Part shown: positions 9,050 through 19,543 of the stretch, one piece after another
How the letters are laid out: every line of letters begins with the position of its first letter
Numbering within the stretch: position 1 is the first letter of the stretch
Assembly (NCBI RefSeq): GCF_000183545.2
Contig: NZ_JH976535.1
Coordinates: forward strand, 2,295,837 to 2,359,836
Direction: 5' to 3'
DNA: 64,000 nucleotides
Origin: Thermaerobacter subterraneus DSM 13965
GTDB taxonomy: Bacteria > Bacillota > Sulfobacillia > Thermaerobacterales > Thermaerobacteraceae
Notes under the pieces: generated by a model
What the model saw: only the letters and a program-made list of their open reading frames with translations
Told to the model about the DNA's origin: nothing
Databases searched by the model: none
Program-made: the position numbers and the translations under genes

Positions 9050-10405
9050 TCAAATCCGGCCAAACCGGTCGAGGATGCGGATCACGTGCTCGATGCCGCG
9101 GTAGTAGTCGTCCACGTAGGCGTTCTCGTTGGGCGCGTGGACCAGGGAGCCGTGGTGGCCGATGCCCACCCCGTCCACGGTGGCGGTCAGGCCGATGCGG
9201 TGGAAGAGGAACATGGGGCCTGTCCCCGCCGCTCGCGGCCGCACCACGGGTTCGACCCCGTAAACCTCCCGGGCCGTGTCACGGATCACGCCTACCAGGG
9301 GGTGGTCCGGGTCCGTCTGGGCCGGATCTTCCGGGCCCAGCACCACGATCTCCAGGTCGCCGAAACCGTGGCGCTCCAGGTGGGCCCGCAGCTTCGCCAG
9401 GATGTCCTCGGCCCGCTGGTCGGGGACCAGGCGGAAGTCGATCTTGGCCCGAGCCTCCCGGGGTAGCACCGTCTTGGTCCCCGGGCCCGTGTAGCCCGAC
9501 ACCAGGCCGCAGATGGTGCAGGTGGGAGCGTAGAGCAGCTTTTCCTGCAGTGCCGTCCCCCGCAGGCCGCCGATGAACTCCTTAAGCCCCCAGGAGGCCA
9601 GCATCTCGTCTTCTTCCAGGGGGAACTGCTCCAGCAGCCGGCGCTCGGCCGGGGTCGGGCCGCGCACGGCGTCGTAAAAGCCCTCGATCAGCACCCGGTC
9701 CGTCGCCACGTCTTTCAAGGTGCCCAGGGCCTGCACCAGGCGCCAGGCGGGGTTGGGCACGATGGCGGCCAGGCTGGAGTGCAGGTCCTGGTTGGCCGCC
9801 CGGGCCACCAGCTCCACGTAGAGGATGCCCTTGCACCCCGCGGAGATGGCAGGCCGCCCCCGGGCATCCTTGCCGCCCGACTCCCAGACCACGCCGTCGG
9901 CGGCCAGCCGGTCCGCGTAACGGTCCATGAACTGGTGCAGGTGGACGCTGCCGATCTCCTCTTCCCCTTCGATGACGAACTTGACGTTGACCGGCAGCCG
10001 GCCCTCGCCCTTGAGCCACGCCTCCACCGCTTTGATGCGGGTCATCAGGTTGCCCTTGTTGTCGGCCACCCCGCGGGCAATCAGGCGGCCGTCGCGGATC
10101 TCGGCCGCGAAGGGGTCGACCTCCCATTCCTCCAGGGGCTCGGGCGGCTGGACGTCGTAGTGGTTGTAAAAGAGCAGCGTGCGAGGTGCACCGGCGTCGA
10201 TCTCCCCATAGACCACGGGGAAGCCCCCCTCCAGGGGAACCACCTCCACCGTGGCGCCGATGCCCTCGAGCATGGATGCCACCAGCCGGGCGCAGTCCTC
10301 CATGCCCAGGTTCTGGGCCGCCACCGAGGGCTGGCGCAGCAGGGTGCGCAGGTCGTCCAGCGCCGTCTCCCGGTGGGCCCGGCTGTAGGCAAGGGCACCT
10401 TCCAA
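9050..10405 (-). CDS. M20 family metallodipeptidase
   Basis: 451-residue zinc peptidase of the M20 (ArgE/DapE/carnosinase-like) group, cytoplasmic, hydrolysing dipeptides or acylated amino acids. Visible ligands and catalytic residues: FYNHYDVQPP (His, Asp), GVADNKGNL (bridging Asp), EGEEEIGS (catalytic Glu and ligand Glu) and HHGSLVHAPNE (C-terminal His). The dimerisation domain is the insert around DLHSSLAAIVPNPA. I choose a TTG start at 10405 because AAGGAGGGG lies 7 bases upstream and the family N-terminus follows (ALAYSRAHRETALDDL). It lies 87 bases from the M24 gene and downstream of the oppF gene, a plausible peptide-use context. Confidence 0.9.
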   Translation of the reverse strand: MEGALAYSRAHRETALDDLRTLLRQPSVAAQNLGMEDCARLVASMLEGIGATVEVVPLEGGFPVVYGEIDAGAPRTLLFYNHYDVQPPEPLEEWEVDPFAAEIRDGRLIARGVADNKGNLMTRIKAVEAWLKGEGRLPVNVKFVIEGEEEIGSVHLHQFMDRYADRLAADGVVWESGGKDARGRPAISAGCKGILYVELVARAANQDLHSSLAAIVPNPAWRLVQALGTLKDVATDRVLIEGFYDAVRGPTPAERRLLEQFPLEEDEMLASWGLKEFIGGLRGTALQEKLLYAPTCTICGLVSGYTGPGTKTVLPREARAKIDFRLVPDQRAEDILAKLRAHLERHGFGDLEIVVLGPEDPAQTDPDHPLVGVIRDTAREVYGVEPVVRPRAAGTGPMFLFHRIGLTATVDGVGIGHHGSLVHAPNENAYVDDYYRGIEHVIRILDRFGRI

Positions 10406-10807
10406 GGCCGAACCCCTCCTTCTCCGCAAGCAGCGTGGCCGGCCGCAGAACCGGGTATGGAAGCGGCCGGCCGGTATGGCCGCGGCGCCGCAGGGGGCAG
10501 CGCTACCGGCGTGGCGCCGCAGAGGCCGGTACCGCCGGCATGATAGGCGCCGCAGGGGCCAGCACCACGGGCGCCTGGCTCCGCCCTTGACGGTCACGGC
10601 GGCAACGGGGGCGCCGGTGCCCCCACCTTCCACGAGGGCGGGGGCATTCCCTCCCGGCATGAAAGCCCCTGCCCGTGCCATGACTGCGCGGGCAGGGGCC
10701 GCGTACCCTGGCCGGCGGCCGGCGGCCGGGCTCGCCGCGGCCCCGGGCGAAGCCGGAGCCGGCGGCGCGGGTCCCGGCCGTGCCCTTCTACCGTGCCGGC
10801 CGCCCCC
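10406..10807. other. Intergenic region between oppF1 and the M20 gene
   Basis: About 400 bases without a supported gene. It holds a terminator-like hairpin (10665-10699) and three imperfect direct copies of GGCGCCGCAGRGG near 10484, 10513 and 10546. I see no clear promoter. Confidence 0.4.
10665..10699 (-). terminator. Intrinsic terminator of the first opp operon
   Basis: Perfect 11-bp inverted repeat (GCCCCTGCCCG and CGGGCAGGGGC) with a 13-base loop, followed on the minus strand by TTTC. It lies 109 bases downstream of oppF1, the last gene of the first opp operon. Confidence 0.55.
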
Positions 10808-11863
10808 TCACCCCAGGGGGAAGTGGCAGGCCACCGCGTGCCCCGGGCCCAGCACCCGGAGAACCGGCATCTCCTCCCGGCAGCGAGGCTGGGCAAAGGG
10901 GCAGCGGGGGTGGAACCGGCAACCCGGCGGCGGGCTGGCTGGCGACGGCACGTCGCCCTGCAGGACGATGCGTTCCCGGCGGCGCCGCGGGTGGGGTGCC
11001 GGAGCCGCCGACAGGAGGGCCGCCGTGTAGGGGTGGGCCGGGTGCTGGAAGAGCTCGTCCACGGGCGCCACCTCCACCAGCTGGCCCAGGTACATCACCC
11101 CCACGCGGGTGGAGACGTGGCGGACCACGTTGAGCCCGTGGGCGATGAAGAGGTACGTCAGCCCCAGCCGCTCCTGCAAGTCCGCCAGCAGGTTGAGGAT
11201 CTGGGCCTGCACCGACACGTCCAGGGAGGAGACGGCTTCATCGGCGACCACAAACCGCGGGTTCAGGGCGATGGCCCGGGCGATGCCGATGCGCTGGCGC
11301 TGGCCGCCGGAGAACTGGTGGGGAAACCGGTGGCGCCAGGCCGGGTTCAGCCCGACCAGCTCCAGGAGCTCCGCCACCCGGCGATCGCGGTCGGCCCGCC
11401 GGCGCATGCCGTGCACCCGCAGCGGCTCGCCGATGATGTCCGCCACGGTGAACCGCGGGTTCAGCGAGCCGAAGGGATCCTGGAAGATGATCTGCATCTG
11501 GCGCCGCACCCGGCGCATGGCGGCCGGCGTTAGGGCAAACAGGTCCTGGCCGTCGAACCAGACCTTCCCTTCCGTGGCATCGACCAGCCGCAGGATCAGC
11601 CTCGCCAGGGTGGATTTGCCGCAGCCCGACTCGCCCACCAGGCCGAAGGTCTCCCCGGGGTAGATCTCCATGGACACGCCGTCCACGGCCCGCACATGCC
11701 CCACGGTGCGGGACAGGATGCCGCGGGTGATGGGGAAGTACTTCTTGAGTCCTTCCACCCTGACCAGAGGTTCGCCCCCCTGGCCGGCCTGGCCTGGTGC
11801 TTCGCCGGTGCCTGCTGCCCCGGCCGGCCGGACCGCGGGGGTTGCGGGTTCGACCGCTGCCAT
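10808..11863 (-). CDS. oppF: Oligopeptide ABC transporter ATPase OppF (set 1)
   Basis: 351-residue nucleotide-binding subunit that pairs with OppD to power peptide import through OppBC. Walker [11 protein letters not shown]-loop IIFQDP, signature FSGGQRQR and Walker [13 protein letters not shown] are present, followed by the oligopeptide-specific C-terminal cysteine motif [14 protein letters not shown]. The H-loop reads FIAHGLNVV, where family members usually have AHDL; the His is kept. The ATG at 11863 overlaps the oppD stop (TGATG), with GGAGGTGA as ribosome site. About 30 Ala/Gly/Pro-rich residues precede the conserved start. Last gene of oppA-B-C-D-F set 1. Confidence 0.93.
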   Translation of the reverse strand: MAAVEPATPAVRPAGAAGTGEAPGQAGQGGEPLVRVEGLKKYFPITRGILSRTVGHVRAVDGVSMEIYPGETFGLVGESGCGKSTLARLILRLVDATEGKVWFDGQDLFALTPAAMRRVRRQMQIIFQDPFGSLNPRFTVADIIGEPLRVHGMRRRADRDRRVAELLELVGLNPAWRHRFPHQFSGGQRQRIGIARAIALNPRFVVADEAVSSLDVSVQAQILNLLADLQERLGLTYLFIAHGLNVVRHVSTRVGVMYLGQLVEVAPVDELFQHPAHPYTAALLSAAPAPHPRRRRERIVLQGDVPSPASPPPGCRFHPRCPFAQPRCREEMPVLRVLGPGHAVACHFPLG

Positions 11864-13113
11864 CAACCGGTCACCTCCCCAGCACCGCCCGCTGCCTCGG
11901 CCCGGCCGCCGCCGAAAGCCGCCGGGCCTCCGGACGGATGCGCCGGGCTGCCCCCTGCACCCCGGTGCCCCGCAACCAGCCCGGCCTCCTCCGGGTTTCC
12001 GGTAGCAAACCCGGCCGGCCCGGCAGGGGCCTCTCCGAACCGCAGCCCCTGGGCGGCCACCTGCTCGGCCAGCCAGCAGGCGACGTGGCCCCCTTCCCAG
12101 GGCCGCAAGGGCGGCTCCTCTTCCCTGCAACGGGGCTCGGCGTAGGGACAGCGCGGGTGGAACCGGCACCCCCGCGGCATCCGGTCGATGCTGGGCACCG
12201 AACCGGGAATGGCCCACAGCCGGCGCTGCCGCGGCCGCTCCAGGTCCGGCACCGATGAGAGCAGGCCCATGGTGTAGGGGTGGGCGGGCCGTTCAAAGAT
12301 CCGGTCCACCGGCCCTTCCTCCACCACCCGGCCGGCATAGAGGACCACGATGCGGTCGGCCATCTCCGCCGCCACGCCCATGTCGTGGGTGATGAGCAGG
12401 ATGGACATGCCCAGCTCGGCCTTGAGCTGCCGCAGCAGCTCGAGGATCTGGGCCTGGATCGTCACGTCCAGGGCCGTGGTGGGCTCATCGGCGATCAGCA
12501 GCCGGGGGCGGCACGCCAGGGCCATGGCGATCATGGCCCGCTGGCGCATGCCGCCGGAGAACTGGTGGGGGTACTGGCGCACCCGCACCTCGGGCTCGGG
12601 GATGCCCACCAGCCGCAGCATCTCCACCGCCCGGGACCAGGCCTCCGCCCGGCTCTTGCCCTCGTGGAGCATCACCGCTTCGGCGATCTGGTCGCCGATG
12701 GGAAAGACAGGGTTCAGCGCCGTCATGGGCTCCTGGAAGACCATGGCCACGTGGCGCCCGCGGATCCGGCGCATGGCCTCCTGGCTCTGGGCCACCAGGT
12801 CGGTGCCGTCCAGCAGGATCCGGCCTCCAAAGATGGCCCCGTTGTCATACTCCAGCAGCCGCATGATGGCCAGGGAGGTCACGCTCTTGCCGCTGCCCGA
12901 CTCCCCCACCAGGCAGACCGTCTCCCCCACGTCGACGCGGAAGGAGATGCCCTCCACCGCCAGCAGGGGGCCCTGGCGGGTGATGAACCCGGCGGTCAGG
13001 TCCTCCACCTGCAGCAGGGGCCGGCTTTCTCTCGCCGGGTTGGTGCCCCCGGCGGCACCGGTCACCGGCAGCGGTGCTCCGGCGGGCGCCGCAGCCCACG
13101 CCTTGCGGATCAA
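11863..13113 (-). CDS. oppD: Oligopeptide ABC transporter ATPase OppD (set 1)
   Basis: 416-residue ATPase subunit. Walker [11 protein letters not shown]-loop [12 protein letters not shown], signature FSGGMRQR, Walker [13 protein letters not shown] and H-loop LITHDMGV are intact, and the OppD/F cysteine motif reads [14 protein letters not shown]. Unlike usual OppD (about 330 residues) it carries a ~75-residue Gly/Ala/Pro-rich C-terminal tail. The start is a TTG at 13113 with GGAGGTGA upstream, overlapping the oppC stop (TTGA). Confidence 0.92.
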   Translation of the reverse strand: MIRKAWAAAPAGAPLPVTGAAGGTNPARESRPLLQVEDLTAGFITRQGPLLAVEGISFRVDVGETVCLVGESGSGKSVTSLAIMRLLEYDNGAIFGGRILLDGTDLVAQSQEAMRRIRGRHVAMVFQEPMTALNPVFPIGDQIAEAVMLHEGKSRAEAWSRAVEMLRLVGIPEPEVRVRQYPHQFSGGMRQRAMIAMALACRPRLLIADEPTTALDVTIQAQILELLRQLKAELGMSILLITHDMGVAAEMADRIVVLYAGRVVEEGPVDRIFERPAHPYTMGLLSSVPDLERPRQRRLWAIPGSVPSIDRMPRGCRFHPRCPYAEPRCREEEPPLRPWEGGHVACWLAEQVAAQGLRFGEAPAGPAGFATGNPEEAGLVAGHRGAGGSPAHPSGGPAAFGGGRAEAAGGAGEVTG

Positions 13114-14171
13114 CGGGCCTCACCTCCCCGGGCCTCCAGCTCGCCGGCATGCCGGCGGCCGAAGGCCACCGCCGCCCGGGCGGCCAGCCGCATGCCCCGC
13201 CCGATCCGCTCCTTCTGCCGCGGGTCGAGGGCGTCGCGGATCCCGTCGCCCACGAAGTTGACGGCCAGGACCGTCAAGAAGATGCAGGCGCCCGGGTACA
13301 CGGCCAGCATGGGGTTGGTCAGCATGTACTCCTGGGCGTTGTTCAGCATCTGGCCCCAGCTGGTCTGGGGCGGCTGGACCCCCAGGCCGAGGAAGGACAG
13401 GGCCGATTCGGCCAGGATCGCCCCGCCGATCATCAGGGTGGCGTTGACGATCAGGGGCGCCGTGGCGTTGCGCAGCAGGTGGTGGACGATGATCTCCCAA
13501 GCCGGGGTGCCGATGGCCCGCGCCGCTTCCACGTACTGCATCTCCCGCAGCTGCAGGAACTGGCCGCGGACCAGCCGTGCCACCCCCATCCAGCTGGTCA
13601 GCACCAGGATGGAGATCAGGTACTTGAAGTCCGAACCGAAGATGGCCAGCACCAGGATATTCAGGAACAGGGAGGGGAACGACAGCATCACGTCGATCAG
13701 CCGCATCAACACGGTATCGACCCAGCCGCCGAAATAGCCCGCCAGGGCCCCCACCAGCGATCCCAGCAACATGGTGCCGGCGGCCACGGCAAAGCCGACC
13801 ACCAGGGAAACCCGGCTGCCGTAGATCAAGCGGGAGAGGATGTCGCGGCCGATGCCGTCGGTGCCCAGGGGATGATCCGGGCTGGGCGGCGCGTCCACAT
13901 TGAGCAGATCGATCTTCTCCGGCGGGTGCGGGGCAATCCATGGCGCCGCCACGGCCACGCCGATGAAGAACAACAGGACCAGAAGTCCGCCCACCGCCCA
14001 CGGGTTGGTGAAGAACCGGCGCAGCGCCACTCGCCAGAGGGCCACCGCCGGTCCCGCGGGCTCGGCCCCGTCCACGGGCAGTTCCGCGGGGCCCGCGACG
14101 CCCGGCCCCCCCGCACCGGGCCCCTCTCCCTGGGGGCCGGCGCCGGGTTGCCACGGCAGGGGATGGCTCAT
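13110..14171 (-). CDS. oppC: Oligopeptide ABC transporter permease OppC (set 1)
   Basis: 353-residue inner-membrane permease with about six transmembrane segments; it forms the import channel with OppB. The OppC signature is clear: a first helix ([20 protein letters not shown]), [22 protein letters not shown], the EAA coupling loop ([15 protein letters not shown]), and the end [17 protein letters not shown]. The N-terminal ~40 residues are Pro/Gly-rich. The ATG overlaps the oppB stop (ATGA). Confidence 0.94.
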   Translation of the reverse strand: MSHPLPWQPGAGPQGEGPGAGGPGVAGPAELPVDGAEPAGPAVALWRVALRRFFTNPWAVGGLLVLLFFIGVAVAAPWIAPHPPEKIDLLNVDAPPSPDHPLGTDGIGRDILSRLIYGSRVSLVVGFAVAAGTMLLGSLVGALAGYFGGWVDTVLMRLIDVMLSFPSLFLNILVLAIFGSDFKYLISILVLTSWMGVARLVRGQFLQLREMQYVEAARAIGTPAWEIIVHHLLRNATAPLIVNATLMIGGAILAESALSFLGLGVQPPQTSWGQMLNNAQEYMLTNPMLAVYPGACIFLTVLAVNFVGDGIRDALDPRQKERIGRGMRLAARAAVAFGRRHAGELEARGGEAR

Positions 14172-15139
14172 GCAGACTGCACCCCCTTCCCCGTCAAGCG
14201 CACCCGGGGATCGACCACGGCGTACAGCACGTCGGCCAGCAGGTTGCCGACCACCACCACCACGGTGACGATCAAGGTGATGGCCATCAACACCTGGTAT
14301 TCCCGCGCGAAAGCCATCTGGACGAAGAGCTGGCCCATGCCCGGCCAGTTGAACACGGCCTCGGTGAGGGCGGCACCGGAGACCACGAAGGGCAGGTCAA
14401 GCCCGAGAATGGTGATGATGGGAATCAAGGCGTTGCGCAGGGCGTGGCGGAAGATGACCCGCCGCTCGGGCACGCCCTTCGCCCGCGCGGTGCGGATGTA
14501 GTCCTGGCCGAGAACTTCCAGCATGCTGGCCCGGGCGTATTTCAGGTAGGCGGCCAGGTTGATGATCACCAGGGTGGCCACCGGCAGGACCATATGGCGC
14601 ACCAGATCCAACAAGTCGCCCTCGCGGCCGTAGGTGTACATGTTCGACAGGGGCAACCACTTCAACTTCAGGGCAAACACCTGCTGGAGGATGATGCCCA
14701 GCCAGAAGGAGGGCATGGCCAAGCCTGCGTAGCCCACCAGGGACGCCAGCGTGTCGGACAGCCCGTACTGGCGGGCGCTATTGTACACACCCCAGGGGAT
14801 GGCAAGGAGCAGCGTTACCACCCATGCCGTTCCCATCAGGATCAGGGTGTTTTTGAAGGTGGGCCAGATGATCTGGGCCACCGGGATGTAGCCCTTGAAG
14901 GTATGGCCCAGGTCGCCGCGCAGCAGATCCCCCAGCCAGTCCAGGTACTGAACGGGAATGGGCCGGTCGAGCCCCAGGTTCTTGATCTGCTGCTCGATGG
15001 CAGCCGGCGAGAGCCCGGGCTGGAGGAAGATCTGAACGGGCCCGCCGGGAGCCAGGTGGATGATGGCAAAGGTCACCACGGTGACCAGCCAGAGAACCAG
15101 CAGGGATTGCAACACCCGGCGCACCAGGTACTCCGCCAA
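14168..15139 (-). CDS. oppB: Oligopeptide ABC transporter permease OppB (set 1)
   Basis: 323-residue permease. The N-terminus (EYLVRRVLQSLLVLWLVTVVTFAIIHLAPGGP), the EAA-type loop DYIRTARAKGVPERRV and the end YAVVDPRVRLTGK are all typical of OppB/DppB. The start is a TTG at 15139; GAGGGGGC about 9 bases upstream is the ribosome site. It follows oppA1 by 93 bases and overlaps oppC1. Confidence 0.93.
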   Translation of the reverse strand: MAEYLVRRVLQSLLVLWLVTVVTFAIIHLAPGGPVQIFLQPGLSPAAIEQQIKNLGLDRPIPVQYLDWLGDLLRGDLGHTFKGYIPVAQIIWPTFKNTLILMGTAWVVTLLLAIPWGVYNSARQYGLSDTLASLVGYAGLAMPSFWLGIILQQVFALKLKWLPLSNMYTYGREGDLLDLVRHMVLPVATLVIINLAAYLKYARASMLEVLGQDYIRTARAKGVPERRVIFRHALRNALIPIITILGLDLPFVVSGAALTEAVFNWPGMGQLFVQMAFAREYQVLMAITLIVTVVVVVGNLLADVLYAVVDPRVRLTGKGVQSA

Positions 15140-15232
15140 CGATCGGATGCCCCCTCTGCCCTCGGGGCAGGCGGGCGGGGCCAGCCTGAAGCCGCCCCGC
15201 CCTGACCCCGGTGATTCGCCTCCGATGGTTCA

Positions 15233-16948
15233 CTAGCTGCCGGCGTCGGCCAGCCACCACTTCTCCATGTTGTACTGCCACCCGTCAGGCAGGGTGAGGA
15301 CGGGCTTGTCTTCCTCCGCCCACTTCACCCGGTCGCTGTAGGCAGCAATGACATTCTGGGTGTAGAGGAAGACGTAGGGCAGGTCCTGGGAGATGAGGCG
15401 CGCGATCTCGGCGTAGACCTGCTTGCGCTCCTCCTGGTCGGTGGTCGAGTACCCCTCGACCCAGAGCCGGTCGATCTCCTCGTTCTTGTACCAGCCCGAG
15501 TTCTGCCCGTTGGGCGGGAAGTACTTGGAGCTGAAGATGGACTCGGCATCCGGGTCGAGAGACAGGCGCCAGCCGAGGACGATGGCCTGGTACTTGCCGG
15601 GCACGATGTAGTCGTTCACCCAGCTGGAGAAGTCCAGGGTCTGGATGTTGACCTTGATGCCGACCTCCTGCAGGTTCTGCTGGATGACGGACACCACATG
15701 CTCGCGCCGCTCGTTGCCTGCGTTGGTCTGCAGGGTGAACTCGAACTTGTGCCCGTCCTTCTGCAGGATGCCGTCGGGCCCGGGCGTCCAGCCGTCCTCG
15801 GCCAGAAGCTGCTTCGCCTTTTCGGGATCGTACTCGTAGTTGACGGCCGTTCCGGCGTCGGCCCACGACCCGGGCAGGAAGGGCCCGTTCAGGATGGTGC
15901 CGTGCCCCTTGAGGATGCTGTCCACCATACCCTGCCGGTTGATGGCATGGGCGATGGCCTGGCGGGTCTTCTGGCTCTCCCACGGTACGAACCCGTCAGG
16001 GAAGTTGTCGGGGTTGAAGTTGAAGCCGAGATAGTCATACACGGGACCCGGCGATTCCAGGATGTTGATGCCGGGTTGTCCCTCCAGGGCCGGCAGGGTG
16101 TTGATGCTGACGCCCGTCAGGACGTCGATCTCATGGTTCAGCATGGCCTGGGCCAGGGTGTTCTGGTCGGCGTAGATCTTGAAGACCACCCGGTCAATGT
16201 AGGGTTCCGGTCCCCAGTAGTCCTCGTTGCGTTCCAGCGTCACGTACTGCTTCTGCGTCCACTCCGTCCACTTCCACGGGCCGTTGGTGATGGTCTTGGC
16301 GGGATCGGTGCCGTAGGGCTGCTTCTGCAGGTCCGCCGGAGCGACGCCCTCGAAGGCATGCTTCGGCAGCGGCTGCAGGTCCCCCAACGCGTAGATGAAA
16401 GGCGCGTAAACCTGCTTCAAGGTGACCCGGACGGTATGCTCGTCCACCACTTCGACCTTGTCGACCTTGTCAAAGTACGCGATGGCGGGCGAGCCGACCT
16501 CGGGGGTCCGGTACATCTCGATTGTCCAGGCCACATCCTCCGCGGTCACGGGCTTGCCGTCGGTCCACTTGGGCGTGTCCTTCAGCTTCACGGTGTAGGT
16601 GAGGCCGTCCTCGCTGATCTCGGGCATCTCGGCGGCCAGGGAGGTCTCGCTGACCACCAGATTGCCCTTGGGGTCGACATCGTACAGGGAAGCCAGCACC
16701 AGGTTGGCCACTTCCTGCGACGGCACGTCGTCGATGAAGAGCGGATTAATCGTGATGATGTCCGAGAAGGTACCGACGGTCAGGGTACCGCCCTTCTTGG
16801 GTCCGGCCTGTTCACCCCCGGCCGGCTGTTCCTGCCCCTGCTCCCCCTGGGCAGGGGCCTGGCTGCCTCCCTGGCCGCATGCCGCCAGCACGAAGGCGGC
16901 GACAAGCAAAATGGCCAGAACAGCACCGAGTCGGCCCGTACGAACCAC
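15233..16948 (-). CDS. oppA: Peptide-binding lipoprotein OppA/DppA (set 1)
   Basis: Extracytoplasmic solute-binding lipoprotein (SBP family 5) of about 571 residues that delivers peptides, or another family-5 ligand such as nickel or sugar, to OppBC. It has a short positive N-terminus, a hydrophobic segment (AVLAILLVAAFVLAAC) and a lipobox LAAC-G, then a Gln/Gly-rich linker and the SBP_bac_5 body (TLTVGTFSDIITINPLF, DGLTYTVKLKDTPKWTDGKPVTAEDVAW). I prefer the GTG at 16948 over the GTG at 16954 because GGAGG lies 8 bases upstream of the former and only 2 of the latter. First gene of set 1. Confidence 0.93.
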   Translation of the reverse strand: MVRTGRLGAVLAILLVAAFVLAACGQGGSQAPAQGEQGQEQPAGGEQAGPKKGGTLTVGTFSDIITINPLFIDDVPSQEVANLVLASLYDVDPKGNLVVSETSLAAEMPEISEDGLTYTVKLKDTPKWTDGKPVTAEDVAWTIEMYRTPEVGSPAIAYFDKVDKVEVVDEHTVRVTLKQVYAPFIYALGDLQPLPKHAFEGVAPADLQKQPYGTDPAKTITNGPWKWTEWTQKQYVTLERNEDYWGPEPYIDRVVFKIYADQNTLAQAMLNHEIDVLTGVSINTLPALEGQPGINILESPGPVYDYLGFNFNPDNFPDGFVPWESQKTRQAIAHAINRQGMVDSILKGHGTILNGPFLPGSWADAGTAVNYEYDPEKAKQLLAEDGWTPGPDGILQKDGHKFEFTLQTNAGNERREHVVSVIQQNLQEVGIKVNIQTLDFSSWVNDYIVPGKYQAIVLGWRLSLDPDAESIFSSKYFPPNGQNSGWYKNEEIDRLWVEGYSTTDQEERKQVYAEIARLISQDLPYVFLYTQNVIAAYSDRVKWAEEDKPVLTLPDGWQYNMEKWWLADAGS

Positions 16949-16954
16949 CCTCAC

Positions 16955-17340
16955 AACCTCCCTCGCACTACAGCCTTGCCGGGAGCCTGCGGAGCAGGCA
17001 CCACGCCCTTGGTCTGCTCCCGAGCTTCGGCTCCCGGAGCGCCCCTACCGTCAAGCGCCGCGCCATGGCAGCAACGAGTCCACGCGGCGCCAAGCACAGT
17101 CTCCAGTCGACTCCGGCCGCTCCCACCCCCACCTGGTGCCCCCCTTCTCCTGGGAGCTCCCGGGTTGTCGGAAGGAATACTCCGCGACACGGCCCCTCTC
17201 CTTCCGAAATCAGGTCGTGGAACCATAAACAGTGGCCTGTTATCGCCCACCAGCCGTGCCCTTCGCTCCCCGCCGCCGTTCCGGATGTCGCGGAACCGGC
17301 CACCACGCGACGCTCACCGGGCCGTTTGAACGCAGAAAAG
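16955..17340. other. Intergenic region upstream of oppA1
   Basis: About 390 bases between the first opp operon and the terminator of the second. It presumably carries the oppA1 promoter. A short dyad AACAG-TGGC-CTGTT lies near 17230-17243 in the least GC-rich part; I cannot name convincing -35/-10 elements. Confidence 0.35.
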
Positions 17341-17379
17341 CAAGGCGCCGGAGGACCGTCACGGTCCTCCGGCGCCTTG
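17341..17379 (-). terminator. Intrinsic terminator of the second opp operon
   Basis: Near-perfect palindrome: 19-base arms (CAAGGCGCCGGAGGACCGT and its complement) separated by one base. On the minus strand it is followed by CTTTTC. It lies about 87 bases downstream of oppF2. Confidence 0.8.
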
Positions 17380-17465
17380 CCGGTTCGTCCAGTGGGGGGT
17401 TCGCCCCGGCCGCGCCTGGGCCATGACCTCTCGCCGGGCGGCGCCAGGGGCTGCCGCCGGACCCC

Positions 17466-18515
17466 TCAGGCGGCGGCGCCGGTCCCCTTGACCAGGTGGC
17501 ATGCGGCCCAGTGGCCCGGGGCGATCTCCTCCAGCGCGGGGCGCTCTTCAAAGCAGATCTTCTCCGCCAGGGGGCAGCGGGTGTTGAAGGGGCACCCCCG
17601 CGGCGGGTTGACCGGACTCGGCACGTCGCCCTTGAGCACGATGCGCTCCCGGGTGCGCTCCACGCTGGGGTCAGGGATGGGCACCGCCGAGAGCAGCGCC
17701 TGGGTGTAAGGATGCTGGGGCCGGAGGTAGAGCTCGTCGCTGGGCGCCAGCTCCATGATCTGGCCCAGGTACATCACGGCCACCCGGTCGCTGATGTGCT
17801 TGACCATGGACAGGTCGTGGGCGATGAAGATGTAGGTCAACCCGAACTGGTCCTTGAGGTCGGTCATCAGGTTGACGATCTGGGCCTGGATCGATACGTC
17901 CAGGGCCGAGATGGGCTCGTCGGCCACGATGAACTCGGGCTTGACCGCCAGGGCGCGGGCGATGCCGATGCGCTGCCGCTGGCCTCCGGAGAACTCGTGG
18001 GGGAAGCGGTTGGCGTGCTCCCGGTTCAGTCCCACCAGGTTCAGAAGCTCGTGGATGCGCTCCGTTCGCTCCTTGCGCCCCTTCACCATGCCGTGCAGGT
18101 CCAGGGCCTCGCCGATGATCTCCGACACCAGCATGCGCGGGTTGAGGGAGGCGTAGGGGTCCTGGAAGATCATCTGCGCGCGGCGGCGGAAGCGCATCAG
18201 GTCCTGGCCCGCCAACTTGTGGACGTCCTGACCGTCGAAGAGCACCTGCCCCTCGGTGGGGTCGTACAGGCGGACAATGGTGCGCCCCACTGTGGATTTG
18301 CCGCAGCCCGACTCGCCCACCAGGCCGAGGACCTCACCGCGCCGGATCTGGAAGGAGACGCCGTCCACAGCCTTGAGGACGGCGCCACGGCCGACCTCGA
18401 AGTGGCGCTTGAGGTTGCGCACCTCCAGCAGCGGACGATCCTGGGCCGGCTGCTCCCGCCCGGGCCCCGCAGCGTCCCGCGCCGCCACCGCCGTCGCCGT
18501 TCCACCCTTGGCCAT
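17466..18515 (-). CDS. oppF: Oligopeptide ABC transporter ATPase OppF (set 2)
   Basis: 349-residue ATPase with Walker [11 protein letters not shown]-loop [12 protein letters not shown], signature FSGGQRQR, Walker [14 protein letters not shown]-loop FIAHDLSMV and the C-terminal cysteine motif [14 protein letters not shown]. It starts 3 bases after the oppD2 stop. Last gene of set 2, before a strong terminator. The first ~25 residues are Ala/Gly-rich. Confidence 0.95.
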   Translation of the reverse strand: MAKGGTATAVAARDAAGPGREQPAQDRPLLEVRNLKRHFEVGRGAVLKAVDGVSFQIRRGEVLGLVGESGCGKSTVGRTIVRLYDPTEGQVLFDGQDVHKLAGQDLMRFRRRAQMIFQDPYASLNPRMLVSEIIGEALDLHGMVKGRKERTERIHELLNLVGLNREHANRFPHEFSGGQRQRIGIARALAVKPEFIVADEPISALDVSIQAQIVNLMTDLKDQFGLTYIFIAHDLSMVKHISDRVAVMYLGQIMELAPSDELYLRPQHPYTQALLSAVPIPDPSVERTRERIVLKGDVPSPVNPPRGCPFNTRCPLAEKICFEERPALEEIAPGHWAACHLVKGTGAAA

Positions 18516-18518
18516 TGC

Positions 18519-19529
18519 TCACGCCCCCCTTTCCTCGGCGTTGAGACCCACCACCGGCGCGTACGGATGGTGCAGCCAGCACTTGGCGTAATGCCCGGGC
18601 CGGATCTCCTCCAGCGCGGGGTCGTGGTCGTGGCAGACCCGCATGGTGTACGGACAGCGGGCGGCGAAGGCGCAGCCCGCAGGCGGTGCGAACAGATCCG
18701 GCGGCGTCCCCGGGATGGCCTGCAGCCGGTCCCGCCGGTCGTCAAGTCGCGGGATGGACCGCAATAGCGCCTCCGTGTAGGGGTGCTTCGGATGGTGGAA
18801 GATCTCTTCCGCAGACCCCTGCTCCACGATCTGGCCGGCGTACATCACGGCGATGCGGTCGGCCATGCGAGCCACCACGCCCAGGTCGTGGGTGATCAGG
18901 ATGATGGCCGTGCCCAGGCGCTTCTTCAGATCCTGCATCAGCTCGAGGATCTGGGCCTGGATCGTCACGTCGAGCGCCGTGGTGGGCTCGTCGGCGATCA
19001 GCAGCGCCGGGTTGCAGGCCAGGGCGATGGCGATCATCGCCCGCTGGCGCATGCCCCCCGAGAACTGGTGGGGGTACTGGCGCACCCGGGTCTCCGGATT
19101 GGGGATCCCGACCATCTGCAGGAGCTCGATGGCGCGCGCCATGGCCTGGTCGGGCCGCATCCCCTGGTGCTTGATCAGCGGTTCGGTGATCTGCCGCCCG
19201 ATGGTCATGGTCGGGTTGAGGGAGGTCATGGGATCCTGGAAGATCATGCCCATGGACCGCCCCCGGATCTTCTGCATCTCCCGCTCGGGCAGCTTGACCA
19301 GGTCCTTGCCCTGAAAGCGGATGCTGCCGCTCACGATCCGCCCCGGCGGCATAGGGATCAGGCGCATGATGGTCTGGGCCGTGACGGACTTGCCGCTGCC
19401 CGATTCGCCCACGATGCACAGCGTCTCACCCTTGTGCAGGTCGAAGGAGACGCCGCGGACCGCCTGGACCTCACCGCCATGGGTGCGGAAGTGGACGCGC
19501 AGGTCGCGGACTTCCAGCAGCTTCTCCAT
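18519..19529 (-). CDS. oppD: Oligopeptide ABC transporter ATPase OppD (set 2)
   Basis: 336-residue ATPase of normal OppD length. It begins [14 protein letters not shown]; the ATG at 19529 is 8 bases after an AAAGGA site, and longer starts would overlap oppC2. Walker [42 protein letters not shown] and LITHDLGV are intact, with [14 protein letters not shown] at the C-terminus. Confidence 0.95.
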   Translation of the reverse strand: MEKLLEVRDLRVHFRTHGGEVQAVRGVSFDLHKGETLCIVGESGSGKSVTAQTIMRLIPMPPGRIVSGSIRFQGKDLVKLPEREMQKIRGRSMGMIFQDPMTSLNPTMTIGRQITEPLIKHQGMRPDQAMARAIELLQMVGIPNPETRVRQYPHQFSGGMRQRAMIAIALACNPALLIADEPTTALDVTIQAQILELMQDLKKRLGTAIILITHDLGVVARMADRIAVMYAGQIVEQGSAEEIFHHPKHPYTEALLRSIPRLDDRRDRLQAIPGTPPDLFAPPAGCAFAARCPYTMRVCHDHDPALEEIRPGHYAKCWLHHPYAPVVGLNAEERGA

Positions 19530-19543
19530 AGGCTTCGTCCTTT